Shown one piece after another: positions 51,360 through 62,800 of a stretch of DNA of 64,000 nucleotides. Below the pieces are notes generated by a model that did not search any database, was not told the origin of the DNA, and saw nothing but the letters and a program-made list of their open reading frames with translations. Every line of letters begins with the position of its first letter. Position 1 is the first letter of the stretch. Source of the DNA: Beaufortia kweichowensis (Eukaryota > Chordata > Actinopteri > Cypriniformes > Gastromyzontidae); the NCBI GenBank assembly GCA_019155185.1, contig CM032814.1, forward strand, positions 980,647 to 1,044,646. The letters are read 5' to 3'. Position numbers and translations under genes: made by a program.

Positions 51360-52535
51360 ACCCAGAGAAAGTTACAGAGAGGTTGTGATCAAGATCCGTG
51401 CAGGATGTCAGAGGATTCAGCCGGTGTCAGGAGACGGGAAACCCACAGGAACATGTGAGCAAACGGAGCTGCCAGCACCTGTCAGGGGGAAAGCAACTGC
51501 CCTACAGAGACGAAAGACAAAGATAGACAGGCCTACTGACTAACACACACATATAACGTACACTCTCTCTTCTTTTGCCCGCTATACTTCGTCAGCTTTG
51601 ACACCAAAGGGTTCTTGTGTCAGACCTCCATAACATTACACATTTTACATCCAGAACTTTTGTAGTGGGAGTCAATATTTCCTTGTTGCGAACTTTCTGT
51701 TAATTGTTGAAACAGTAAGAAATTTGCTGTAATAAAACAATTCACAAGTTGCTTTATCTACTGACAGTAAAATTACTGTTGAACTAACTACAGTCATTTG
51801 CAGAATGTCATATTTAGGAGCCATATATAAATAGGAGCCATTCAAATGAATGTATATAGTGCATAAGGAGTTTATTATATAAATATAGGTGGGAGTACAT
51901 GGAAAATACCCATACCCACACCCACTGGCATCAGTAAAAACAATTTGGGATTTTTTTCTCCTCCCTTTTGAAAGCTTCCAAGTCAACTTTACCTATCTGG
52001 TTACGTGGTTAATATAACAATTTTAAAATTTATATAAAATTCATCCTTGTTGTCTGTGATATTATACTATAATGGAATATAAATGCTTTATTTGTTCATA
52101 AAATTGTAACTGACATACTGTAAAAGGTTATTTTGTGAGCCACTATCAATAGGACATTCTGATATAATAGACTTGAGAATTTAGGCACATAAATAAAAAA
52201 GTTGTATGCATTATTAATATTTAAATTCAAATAGAGTCCATCATTAGAAGTCATAAAATCGATAAGGAACACCCTGCATAGTTTGAAGTGTTTTAAGTGA
52301 TAATTGTAATAAATTATTTATGATTTCATATGGATACACTGCTGCAGTAACATACTTAGCCATTTACAGTTTTTTAGAAGTGGTTAGCACTTAAATTTAC
52401 ACTTCATAAAATGATTCTGAATATTTTTTTCACGTTTTAATACTGTGTGTCTGTGTGTGCACGCATGTGTGCGTGTGTAGATGGCCCTCTGCTCTTGATG
52501 TCCCACCGTGAGATGGAGAAGGCTTTAAAATACTG
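51360..52535. other. Intergenic, no gene seen; GT-rich tract
   Basis: GC-balanced to about 51600, then AT-rich. A compound GT tract lies at about 52443-52480. Confidence 0.4.
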
Positions 52536-52539
52536 TCTG

Positions 52540-52830
52540 TGTGAAATGCAAAATTTATGAATCCCCCCATGTCTCTGCTTGATTTATGTGAAATAATAAT
52601 ACACTATTTAATGCTTAAACATGGCTGCGAGCAATCTGTGGCTATCAAGATGTACAATGGAGTAATGGCTGCAAAAGACAAATCACCTCATGCACTGAGG
52701 ACGCTTGTTTAAAGGTGCACGGCAGATATATTAAACTATATGTAATTGTACACTAACTCCACGCTGTAGGCAGAGAGAGATGTAGAGATGCAGATGGTTA
52801 TTAATATGGTGAGAGAGAGAGAGAGAGAGA
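52540..52830. promoter_or_regulatory. Candidate conserved non-coding block with (GA)n
   Basis: Low-repeat sequence with GAAATAATAATACACTATTT, GGAGTAATGGCTGC and GTTATTAATATGG motifs. A GA run lies at 52811-52831. Regulatory function is inferred from texture only. Confidence 0.22.
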
Positions 52831-52839
52831 GGTGGATAC

Positions 52840-55800
52840 AAGCTCATCCCTCACAATGCTGTCTGTTTACTGTCCGTGAGGACACTGTAAATATAACACG
52901 ACAAACTTTGTTTTAGCTGTAGTTTGTGAGTACTTGTGCGAAAATTCTACATATTGACACAATTAAATATTGTTAAACATGTTTAAACATTCAAATTAAA
53001 TAAATAAAAAATGCAGTGTGGACATAATCTTTGAATCAGTGCTATTAATTACTACAGAAAATATTGTTTAAAAAGTATAAAAAACAAAAAAAGTTGGTTT
53101 ACAGAAAAGTACTTATCACAAGTATATCAGGCAAGATCTTACAGGTTTAAGGTGAGAAGTTTGCAACTTGTATTTCTGTTAAAGAACTTGCATGAATTCT
53201 TTGTGAAGTCATTTTCTCGACGTGATGCTCTCTCCCACTAACTTCCGTGGCAAGTCAGTATTATTCATTCAACTGTTAAAATAATCATTTGCATTATAAT
53301 GTAACCTAAATTATATTTAACCCAATATGAAGTTTTATTCCACACAACACAAATAAATGACAAAAGAATTTGAAAGAGAAGAATAATCTGAGGACTTCAG
53401 AAAAAAATTATTAACCCCACATAAATGACATTTACACACTTGGCATAGAATTAAGAATTAATATTCATAGACAGCTGTTACCATGCCAATAGTGACAAAG
53501 GAAAATGATCAAATAAACAACAAAAAAGCTTAAAATAACAGCATATCAAAATCATATATTACAGATGGGTTTATGGTTCTGTTTTGCTAAATCTAATGTC
53601 ATTACTGTTATTCTCATGAGATCTGCACTATAAAGAATTTGGTCACTTTGTTGTGTAGTTTGTGGGACCGTTAATTAGACCTCAGAAAAGTTAACCATGT
53701 AATGATGATCTGACAAAATGTTTCACTGTTTTACGAAACCTTTGCATTGTGTTGCATTTCAATGTGTTGCATCTAGCAGTTTTAAACACAAGATCTGTAT
53801 GAATGGCCAACTGTCTGTGAAGATAACACATAGCAGGGCAGCTCACTTGATTTTGGGACAGAGCCGTTCTGTTGCAGGAAATCTTTTATCTCGTTCTGCT
53901 TTCCTTCTTCACCGTGTCTCTACCTGTCCATTCCAAGCCCAACCTGCTGAAGCTGGTCTGAACCATAGCTTCAGTAAACCACAGGTGCTAAACTCTTCTG
54001 GCAAGTCATTAAACATCATATGCATGTTTTTTAGGAGTGTGAGACAACCAATGTGTCTTTCATGAAATCAGTCGTCTTCAGATTCCGAGGTCCCGCTGTG
54101 CCAGCTGAGGAGACCCACCCCCATACACCCTCCAGCCCAGAATGCCAATCCTCCAGCTGTCAATCAAAGCCACATTAAAGTGGTATGACGTTACACAGTT
54201 GAGCGTTTCAGTCACCAGGAGCACAGTGTTAGCCTGCAGCAAAACTAAACAAACTTCCTTTGCCACTTTGAACAGTTTAACAATGTGTCATTGTGCGCCA
54301 TAATCCCTGGGAAGCAGATAAGTGTATTATATTGTGATTTCTCGTAAAAACATTGTGATACTTAATATTGTATTATTTTTGACAAATTACACACTCACAT
54401 AAAAACATTTTGTTATTATACCGTAGCTTTATTTATGCATAGTCATCTGAACCTGTAACCTTAAAATTGTGGGTTTCTGGGGAAACATCCTTACATTGAA
54501 AACATTGAAAAAGATTGTAAGCCATATCGAAAGACCAGAATATTATAGACACTTAAGGGTGGATTTGGGCTAGTCGGCACCCAGCCAGAATACATTATTG
54601 TAACAATAATAAAATATTTAGAACATCTCTACTCCATCATCTGAAACTCACAAGCAAAATAAAGCAGAATTAAGATGACTTTATTCAAATTATTTAATAA
54701 AAATTATGAATAGTATAATATTATTGTTTCAATTGATCTTATAGAAATATTATATATTTATTATATTATTATATATTTTAGTAGTACCAAATAAAAAAAT
54801 TCATTTAATGTCAAGTAATAATTGTTTATAAAAATGTAATTGCTAAATAGATGTTTTTATGTAATATTATAAAATATTACAATATATAATTATTTACTTA
54901 ACATCTAATTATTGTGCAAAAAAATAACAGATTCAATCTTTCATTGCTTTTTTATTTAGTTTTTTCTTCCAACAGAAGTCTGCTTCCCCCTCCTGGCTGT
55001 TCTCAAGAATCAGTCCATGTTGATGGTAAATATTTTTTAAGTCTTGAAGCAAAGATAGGATCAGCAGAGCTCTAGGGGTTCATGTGACTTATGACAGGCA
55101 TCTATGCAGAGAGAATGTTATTACATTGTGTTGTGGTGAATGAATCCTCAGCCATGAGTGCCAAGAGACCAAACCAACCCAGAACATCTTTCAGAAAGCA
55201 GTCACTGGTGGCTTGCCAACTAGATTAGTGGCTAGCTGTTTAAGGCCTGATCTTCAACATCACTTCAACTTCTGGTAGTGAGAAACTTATCAACACTGAA
55301 GGTACAGTACTGTATGGGTGTACAGCGGTATTACACTAAAATTACAACAGCAAAAAAGTTACAACAAAGTGCTAAATGCCCCCCAGGGTAAAAAAAAAAC
55401 ATTTGTTTTTATTTTTTGTAAAACAACAAAAAATACTACTTTTATCAACACCCTTTTGTTACATACAATTTTACTAAACCACATGTATTAAATTATAAGA
55501 CTTTTTTTAACAAAAAACCCTTTCTGCATATCTGAGTTGTAGTAATAACATGGAGTATCTTCACACTCTGTGAAAGAAGTTGAAATGACACCAGAAAATT
55601 TTTTCGGAAAACTTATTTCATTGTTGTCCAGGATATGCTGTCATTTCCTCTTTTGATCAAAAAGACATAAAATATACATTAAGTCAATACAGTCCATGAA
55701 GAAAGCTATATCTACACGGGCACACTTTCCTGTTTGAGTGAGTGCTGACCTCAAATAGTTAAGAGAAAGAGAGACAGACGGAAAGAAAGAGACAGAGAAA

Positions 55801-57075
55801 GAGAGAGAGTGGGGGTTTGCAAAAGAAAAAGTGAGTGCAGAAAGCCCAGCAGATCAAAGAAAATAACATGAGAGAGGATATGAGTGCTTTGAGAAGTAAT
55901 ATTGGGCCGATACCATCTGTTTCATGCAGCAGGATTCAGACAAGCACAGGAAGAAGACAACAGAGTCGACCCTTTAGCCCTGGATAACACAGCCAAAATA
56001 GCTTATTAAGAAACCTTCAATTTAATATGAGATTGGACAACATTAAAGGGATCACTCTGCAAAATACCGTTCTGTCCAGTTGTTGGGAAGAAAAGCATTA
56101 TATAGCAAATAAATTTGAGGATTATTTCATAAAAGCGGCGCTCTTTTGATATTTTCAATTTTGAAAGTGGCACAGTAAGAATGAATGAAGATGCATGAGG
56201 TGATTTTACTCTTCATGGGAGAAAGTGAGTTAGAAATGAGAAGAGAATCCACTGCTTTTACCATATGCTCTAAAGGCTTTATTGAGGGAATTCATACTAG
56301 AGGTAATGCAGTGGATGCAAATAACATCATATAGATTTTATACCTAAATAAACTTTAGATATACATTATTTTATGGATTTTTTCTGTTAATTCTTTCTGT
56401 AATTTTAAGGTTTAAAAATGTCTTTACTTATTAGACTTTACAAAATTTGTTTTATTCAAAGAGCCTTTTAAAAACATAGATCAAAAAATGAAATATATAC
56501 CCTGAGAGTCAAAAGTTGAAACACTGATTCCTACACTGTATAAAATATAGGGCAGCATTTATATTCAACGATTTAATTCAGAGTTACAAAATGAAAGTGG
56601 AAGACTATTACTTATTTTGTGGAGCTTGACAGTCATGGCCAATGTTAACTTTCATTAAATAGAAAAGTTGTGTAAAAAAAACATGCAGGTTTAAAACAGG
56701 TTGTAGTTGGAATTTGTATGTTTGGGTTATCAATTCATCACCATGTTGCCTTTAAATAACACATGTGTCACTCCTTGCATTTGTTGTAGACTCATCCATG
56801 ATCACAGTCACTAGGTCATGTAAATTTTAATCAGATCCATGCACAGAATCGCTCAAGCGTTCAGCTTTCCCAGAAGATCCCACTGATTCAGTGTACTACA
56901 GGCCTCATTGAATCCAGATTTTGGTCTATGTAAAGCCGCCGCATTTCCTTCCACATTCAATGTTTTATTTATTACTGGTTATTTGATCGGGTCTGAAACC
57001 ATTATGGGAATATGTACCTTTCTGAATAATCAATAAATAGCCATTTCATTATTTATAAGAATCTGCAATGAAGGG
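52840..57075. other. Intergenic, no gene seen
   Basis: Mostly very AT-rich. The 115-codon frame at 53718-54065 and the 62-codon frame at 54078-54266 are unrecognised. A GC-balanced patch at about 54080-54270 contains CTGTCAATCAAAG (PBX/TCF-like). An imperfect GA-rich tract lies at about 55763-55811. Confidence 0.4.
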
Positions 57076-57079
57076 CTGC

Positions 57080-57720
57080 AAAAGGTGAAAGTCATTGCAC
57101 AAATCCGTCATTGTTGATGAATGAGATCACTTGTAAAGTTAGATGGGTGGCAAAAGAGCCGCATGCATGCGAAAGGCTCTGTGCATTGCTGAATACTATT
57201 AGCGGGCAGTAAATATGGCACGAACGCCTCCACGGGACTATGACTCGGTGAGCGGGTGGCAGACAGAGGGCAGTAAATTCGGAGATTAATTAACCCATTG
57301 AATTCTGGACATTTGCGGGTCTCCGTCTCGCTGACCCATGGACGTAAATGTGACGAGCCTGTCCTCAGCTGAGAGCGGAGGGCGAGGGCTTTCATTCCAA
57401 AGAATGAGTTATTAAGAGAATTTTTTGAATAGATGGAAAAATTGTAGCCTGGCTATTTAGTGTCATAAAGTGCAGCCAAGGCAGCAGAGGGGCTCCTCGG
57501 GACAGGAAGCAATACCATTCCAATCAAATCTCAGACGGATGAGAGATGGGCCTGTCCACTCTGAATTTTTATATTGTGGAAGGGGCTGCGAGGAAATAAT
57601 GCCGTCCGTGAGTGAATTAACCTCTCGCTGTGGATGGAAAGGACTCTGTCATCTATGGGGGAAGCAGAGGAAATGAATGGATGGAAAATCAAGCGAGGGG
57701 GAGGCATACTGTAGATAGAC
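57080..57720. promoter_or_regulatory. Candidate conserved non-coding block
   Basis: A long GC-balanced, repeat-poor stretch with CpG retention. It carries GGAGATTAATTAACCC near 57280, GGCTATTTAGTGTCATAAAG near 57452 and GAGTGAATTAACC near 57609. Overlapping frames of up to 95 codons lie on both strands, but none is recognisable. It lies about 1-1.5 kb upstream of the slc35b3 promoter and could be a proximal or long-range element. Confidence 0.32.
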
Positions 57721-57729
57721 TCCTCGTCA

Positions 57730-58525
57730 GAGATGGACCGTCCAGACTGCGGCTCCACCGCATACTGTTCAGGTTGTGGATAAGGAAGAGTGTGTAGCAT
57801 GTTGTTGCTTAAGGTGTTGAGGGATATCTGAAGGTGTGAGCAAAATCAGTTTATTTGATATTTGCATAACATAACTTCAAAAACATGCAAAATAATTATG
57901 CAAATTCAGCAAACACTGTCCTGCCATACCAGATAAACAGGTTGTATAACTATCTGCAACGGAACAGAAGATTACATTGTGTAACTCTAAACATATTACC
58001 AATGAGACCAACACAAGAAATAAAGCAGGTATGAAATTATTGCTTTTTGATCTCCAGTACTTCATGTTTTAATTCAGAGACCTACTTAAAACATTCACAA
58101 AATCGTAAGACAAATCGGAGACAATGATGGATTTTCCCCCAAAATTTTAAATACTGCTACTAAGCTACACACTTTGCGGGTAATGAGAATGTCTGTTCCT
58201 TTGAGTATGTAGTTAAACAAAACAGTGCCAAGCCATGCATGCCATTTTACTGTATAATGACAAAATACATCAAAATATACTTAATCTCATTTGTGCATTA
58301 ACATTTAATATGTTTATAAATAAAATGTTTTAACAGTTCAGTTTATTTTACTGTTTTCATAAGTTCCCTTGCTGACAAACGTCATTTTTTCCATCCAGTT
58401 TTTATTTTTATTTAAGAAACAGTTGAGCCGTCCAATATCTAAATTACTCAATCCACTGGCTATAGATCAAGTGGATACTAGTGGTTGTAGCTCTGAGGTT
58501 TTTTTGCCGATAAACGTCTATGTAC
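57730..58525. other. Intergenic, no gene seen
   Basis: AT-rich sequence between the candidate regulatory block and the slc35b3 promoter. No repeat was recognised. Confidence 0.42.
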
Positions 58526-58529
58526 AGTG

Positions 58530-59071
58530 ACACGTGTGGGTCGGTGACGCGTGTGAGGTCAGAGTTCACCGGAAGCTGTTGGCTGCTGCCGGGAGACGGA
58601 ACAACATAAAACCTTTAGCATTATCGTAAAGTTTACCCGCAAGACACGCGTTGTTTTGTCTAAAAAATGTTTGTTGCTCTGTGTCCGGCTGAAATGAGTA
58701 AATGATGTCTGTGTTACCCTAAAACAAGCGCTTAAAACGCGTTTTTAAACCCGGAAGTGGAGCAGAGCAGTCGGTGTTAGCCTAGCCGCTAACAATCGTC
58801 TTGTTATTAAAAGACACATTGAGTGAGTGATTGTACGTTACATCACTAATGATACATACGTTCAGATGATTTAAGTAAAAGATTTAGCCTGGCACACGTG
58901 TCAGTCATGAGAAGAGTCGTTTAGAGAGCTGAGACGTTCATGTTATGTGAGAGCAATGTGCTGTACAGTTAGACAGCTGACAGAATCTGATGCCTTTCAT
59001 CTGATCAGTTTGATTATAAAAAGAGATCATATCAGCTGATAGATCACTCTAATCCTCTCTGCTTTATTCAG
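58530..59071 (+). promoter_or_regulatory. slc35b3: Promoter and probable untranslated first exon of slc35b3
   Basis: The sequence becomes GC-richer and keeps CpGs immediately 5' of the gene. An E-box CACGTG lies at 58531-58536 and a TGACGC (CRE-like) at about 58545-58550. Two ETS/GABP-type sites are present: ACCGGAAGC at 58568-58576 and CCGGAAGTG at 58751-58759. ETS pairs without a strong TATA box are usual for housekeeping promoters. A strong splice donor (CAG followed by GTAAGA) ends the likely 5'UTR exon at 59071, and the next acceptor is at 59645-59646. The exact transcription start is not visible; it probably falls between about 58580 and 58800. An alternative, weaker donor near 58698 is possible. 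Confidence 0.6.
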
Positions 59072-59646
59072 GTAAGAACAGATTCTTTGGAAGAAACTGA
59101 ATGTGTCTGGTGTGTGCACTTTAGTATGTGATTCGTGTTTAGGCAATAACAAATATAAGTATCATGTTTTTTAAGTACAAGATTTTAATGCACAGTTATG
59201 TATGGTAATGAAATGTACTTGTCATTCAGTAACATTGTATTAATGTTTCCATTATATTGTCATGGTAACACCACAGCACATTATAATATGGAGATTTGGG
59301 TAGCTCTTTATTGTACTGACCCTGAATTAAATCATACTTAGTAAGTACTTGTATTTACCAGTATTTTGTTGCACAAGTATGATACAAAGCTATTACTATG
59401 ATATCAGTTATGCATTTTAAAGTTTATATGCTATATTAATCTCATAATATTTGCTTAAGTTTATTTGCTATATTAAAATGACTGTGGTAATTAAGTCACC
59501 ATTGTAACGAAATTCATGACACGGGTTGAATTCTGATGCGATTCTGTTTGAAGGACTTAATAACATGGAATTTCTGGGTAAACTATGTCTACCATGGTAT
59601 ATTTTGTAACACACATGTCTAAACATGTATTCTTTTTATTTCTCAG

Positions 59647-59874
59647 GAGTCTGCGGACATCATGAGTGGTAAATATGGGCTGGCGAATTACAGCTCAAGG
59701 AAGCACATCTCTATCACTGTACCATCATCCACAGATATGATGTCTCCTCATATCAAATCAGTGGAAGAACTCAGAGTCCTGGGCATCAATCTGAGCAACT
59801 TTAACACACCTACACAGTTCTTCATCTGTGTGGCCGGCGTCTTCTTCTTTTACCTTGTCTACGGCTACCTGCAG
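59647..59874 (+). CDS. slc35b3: slc35b3 exon 2 (first coding exon)
   Basis: The exon has 15 nt of 5'UTR after the acceptor CTCAG (ends 59646), then ATG at 59662 and residues 1-71. It carries the cytosolic N terminus with the conserved SRKHISITVPS-type segment and the first membrane span (about residues 53-70, FFICVAGVFFFYLVYGYL). It ends at CTGCAG before GTGACA, in phase 0. Confidence 0.92.
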
Positions 59875-62800
59875 GTGACACTATCGCCAGTCAATTATGT
59901 TTGTGTTTAGGGATTTTTTATTTTGCACTGATTGATAAGCTTTTGACAATTAACTGCACTGACTGGATAAGCTTATTGCTTTTTGATGTTTATTTTGATC
60001 TTTATTTGATAAAATCTTTATTTGTTTCTATATCTTTACATCTTTCCCTTTGTAATAATCAAAACAAATGTTTAGTTTGTGGTTTAGTATTCTTTCTTAA
60101 TGAAAATACAACAAAACAAATACAGAAGGAAGGAAGGAAGGGACATCTCTATTTCAGTTTTTTTACCGAACAAGATTTTAGTAAGTGAATTAATATGTGT
60201 ATGCTTTGTGAAATGCTGTCTTTTGTGTTTTCAGGAGCTCATATTCTCAGTGGAGGGGTTTAAACCATTTGGCTGGTATTTGACTTTAGTGCAGTTTGGG
60301 TTTTACTCTTTATTCGGCCTGGTGGAGTTACAGCTTACTCAGGATAAAAGAAGGAGGTGGGTCATGCTTCCATGAACAGTGTTCAGTTTCTAAAGCTCTA
60401 AACGAATATATCACAATTTTTAGGTAGTTAAGCCTAGTATCCACTACACCTGTAACCTCAAAATACATTTGCTTTGTCTCAAGACTTGTGCATACTGCCC
60501 CAACAAACAACTTTTAACTGTTGTTCGGTTTTCTTTAGGGAGCTCTTAAATAAATGCTAAACTGTCTGAAGTGTGAAAATCCCAAAACTCTTTTTAAAAC
60601 AAATATGTTTAAGCAGTGTTTGTTGAGTAATGGAATGTTTGAGCACTTCTGCATGATTTAACAATTTCTAAATATGATGAATTGATAAGGAACGTCACCT
60701 GAGGTAAACATCCCGGCAGACTCCAGACAAACAAATGCTTGAACATGACTGCTTTGATGAAGCAAATGAGGCTGTCAGTCGTGATCATTTCACAATCTTC
60801 TTTTAATATGCAAATATTGACACACCGATTCAAAGTTTGTTGATGTTAGTTGGGGTGATGTAAACTAGTCTTAAACAAACAAGTTGTGCAGTGTTCTAAG
60901 AAAACATGCTTTAATGAAAGCTTTGTTTTTCAGGATACCATGCAAAACTTACATGATCATCGCGTTTTTAACAGTTGGGACCATGGGCCTTTCCAACACT
61001 TCCCTGGGTTACTTGAACTATCCTACACAAGTCATCTTTAAGTGCTGCAAACTCATTCCTGTCATGATTGGAGGAGTTTTTATACAAGGTAATTTAACAT
61101 CATACGTGTGACATTAATGTCGGCCTTTTTTCATACAACAGCATCTCATAATGACCAAGCTTGAAAAAGAACAATAGACAGTTCACTGACCACTGTTGTT
61201 GTGGAGTTCCTCACTGGTCTTCTGCAAGCACTGGGTTGGATTTTTGATGTCTTGAACAAGAAAGATTGAGAGCGGTTAAGCGTCTCCCCCTTTGTCTTTT
61301 GCGAGGATATATTGCTTTTTTCTTTGGCGACGTGGACCTCGCGCCCCCTGAGGCTGCTGTGTAAGATCACCAGGACGTTGGTTCATGATGCTTGTGAGAT
61401 GCCAACCCATCAAAGCTCGACTGAATCAAAGCACAGCATCACATCCTGCTGCATCACCTCCATCCCCACAGCAACTACCTGTTTGGAAACACCCTTCTTT
61501 TATTTTTCATCCTCTGTCTTGTTCTTTGTGTTTTCATGTCCGACCTCAAGCTCTCTTTTCTCGCCCATTTGCTTATGATTGATTTAAAGAACGTGTTCAG
61601 AGATCTTTGTAAAGCCAACCTGCAGCCAGTGTCAAACCTGCAGCAAAAGCTCAAAAGACAAGATAATGCCCTCAGCCTATGTGCCGTTTGTGATGTGTGT
61701 CAGAGTTTCTCAGTTTGATAATGTTGTGTTGATGTTATGTTTTTAGGGAAGCGCTATAATGTTGCTGATGTATCCGCTGCTCTCTGCATGAGTCTGGGTC
61801 TCATTTGGTTTACACTGGCAGACAGTAAAATCGCACCAAACTTCAATGTAACAGGTACAGTGGAATTTTGGCTCCAATCGTGACAAATCGGTTCTCTTTC
61901 ATAACCTGGTGGGACATTGTGCTGTCCACTGTCTAGACAAAAGTCTTTTTTTATTTTTGTTTTGTCTTTTTTTGTCCAGTATTAAATTCAGATTAAGTGT
62001 GTTCTGATTGTGTTCTGTCTCTAGCAGCATTTTGTTAAACATATGACACAAATGAAAAAATGTACAAAATGCAGTACATAGAAATGTCTTGACAATAAGA
62101 ATGAAATAAAAAGAGATATTTTGACAGTACAAATTCATTGAATATAAATAATTTAACGGTAACAATACAGTGAATAAAGATATGTTGACAATAAAAAAAT
62201 AAGTAAAAAAAAAACAATACAAATTTTAAAAAAAAGGTATAGTAATAATAAGGTGAATAAAATATTTTGATAGTAAAAGTGCAGAGAATAGAAATGTTTT
62301 GAAAATGAAAAATAGGAAATTTTGCGAAGTAGTTAATTACAATGTTTAATTTGTTTGTGATTTTCTCTAGGGGTAATTCTCATATCTATGGCCCTCTGTG
62401 CGGATGCTGCTATTGGAAATGTGCAGGAAAAAGCCATGAAACTTCATAATGGAACCAACTCCGAGATGGTGAAGATGGTTTAGAAGAAATGATTTATTTT
62501 CCTTGTGTTCACAAAGATTGTGTTTGTTTTATCCATAACTGTTGTCTTGCAGGTTTTGTACTCTTATTCCATTGGCTTTGTGTATATTCTGTTGGGTCTG
62601 CTGTGTGTGGGGGAGATTGGGCCTGCTGTTTCCTTCTGTTCTCAGGTGCATTTAACACTTCATATACTGTACAATAAACATCACTTTTGATTTTTGGGAT
62701 CATATTGTATTTATATTTACATATATTACATTACATACAAAAATAAGTTGCAACTTAGTTATCAGTTTCTATTTCTTTGTGACCTAAAAGACTTTTTAAC

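Noticed and set aside
53718..54065. 115-codon frame on + strand
   Set aside because: No recognised family, no splice partners and no coding-like neighbours; treated as chance.
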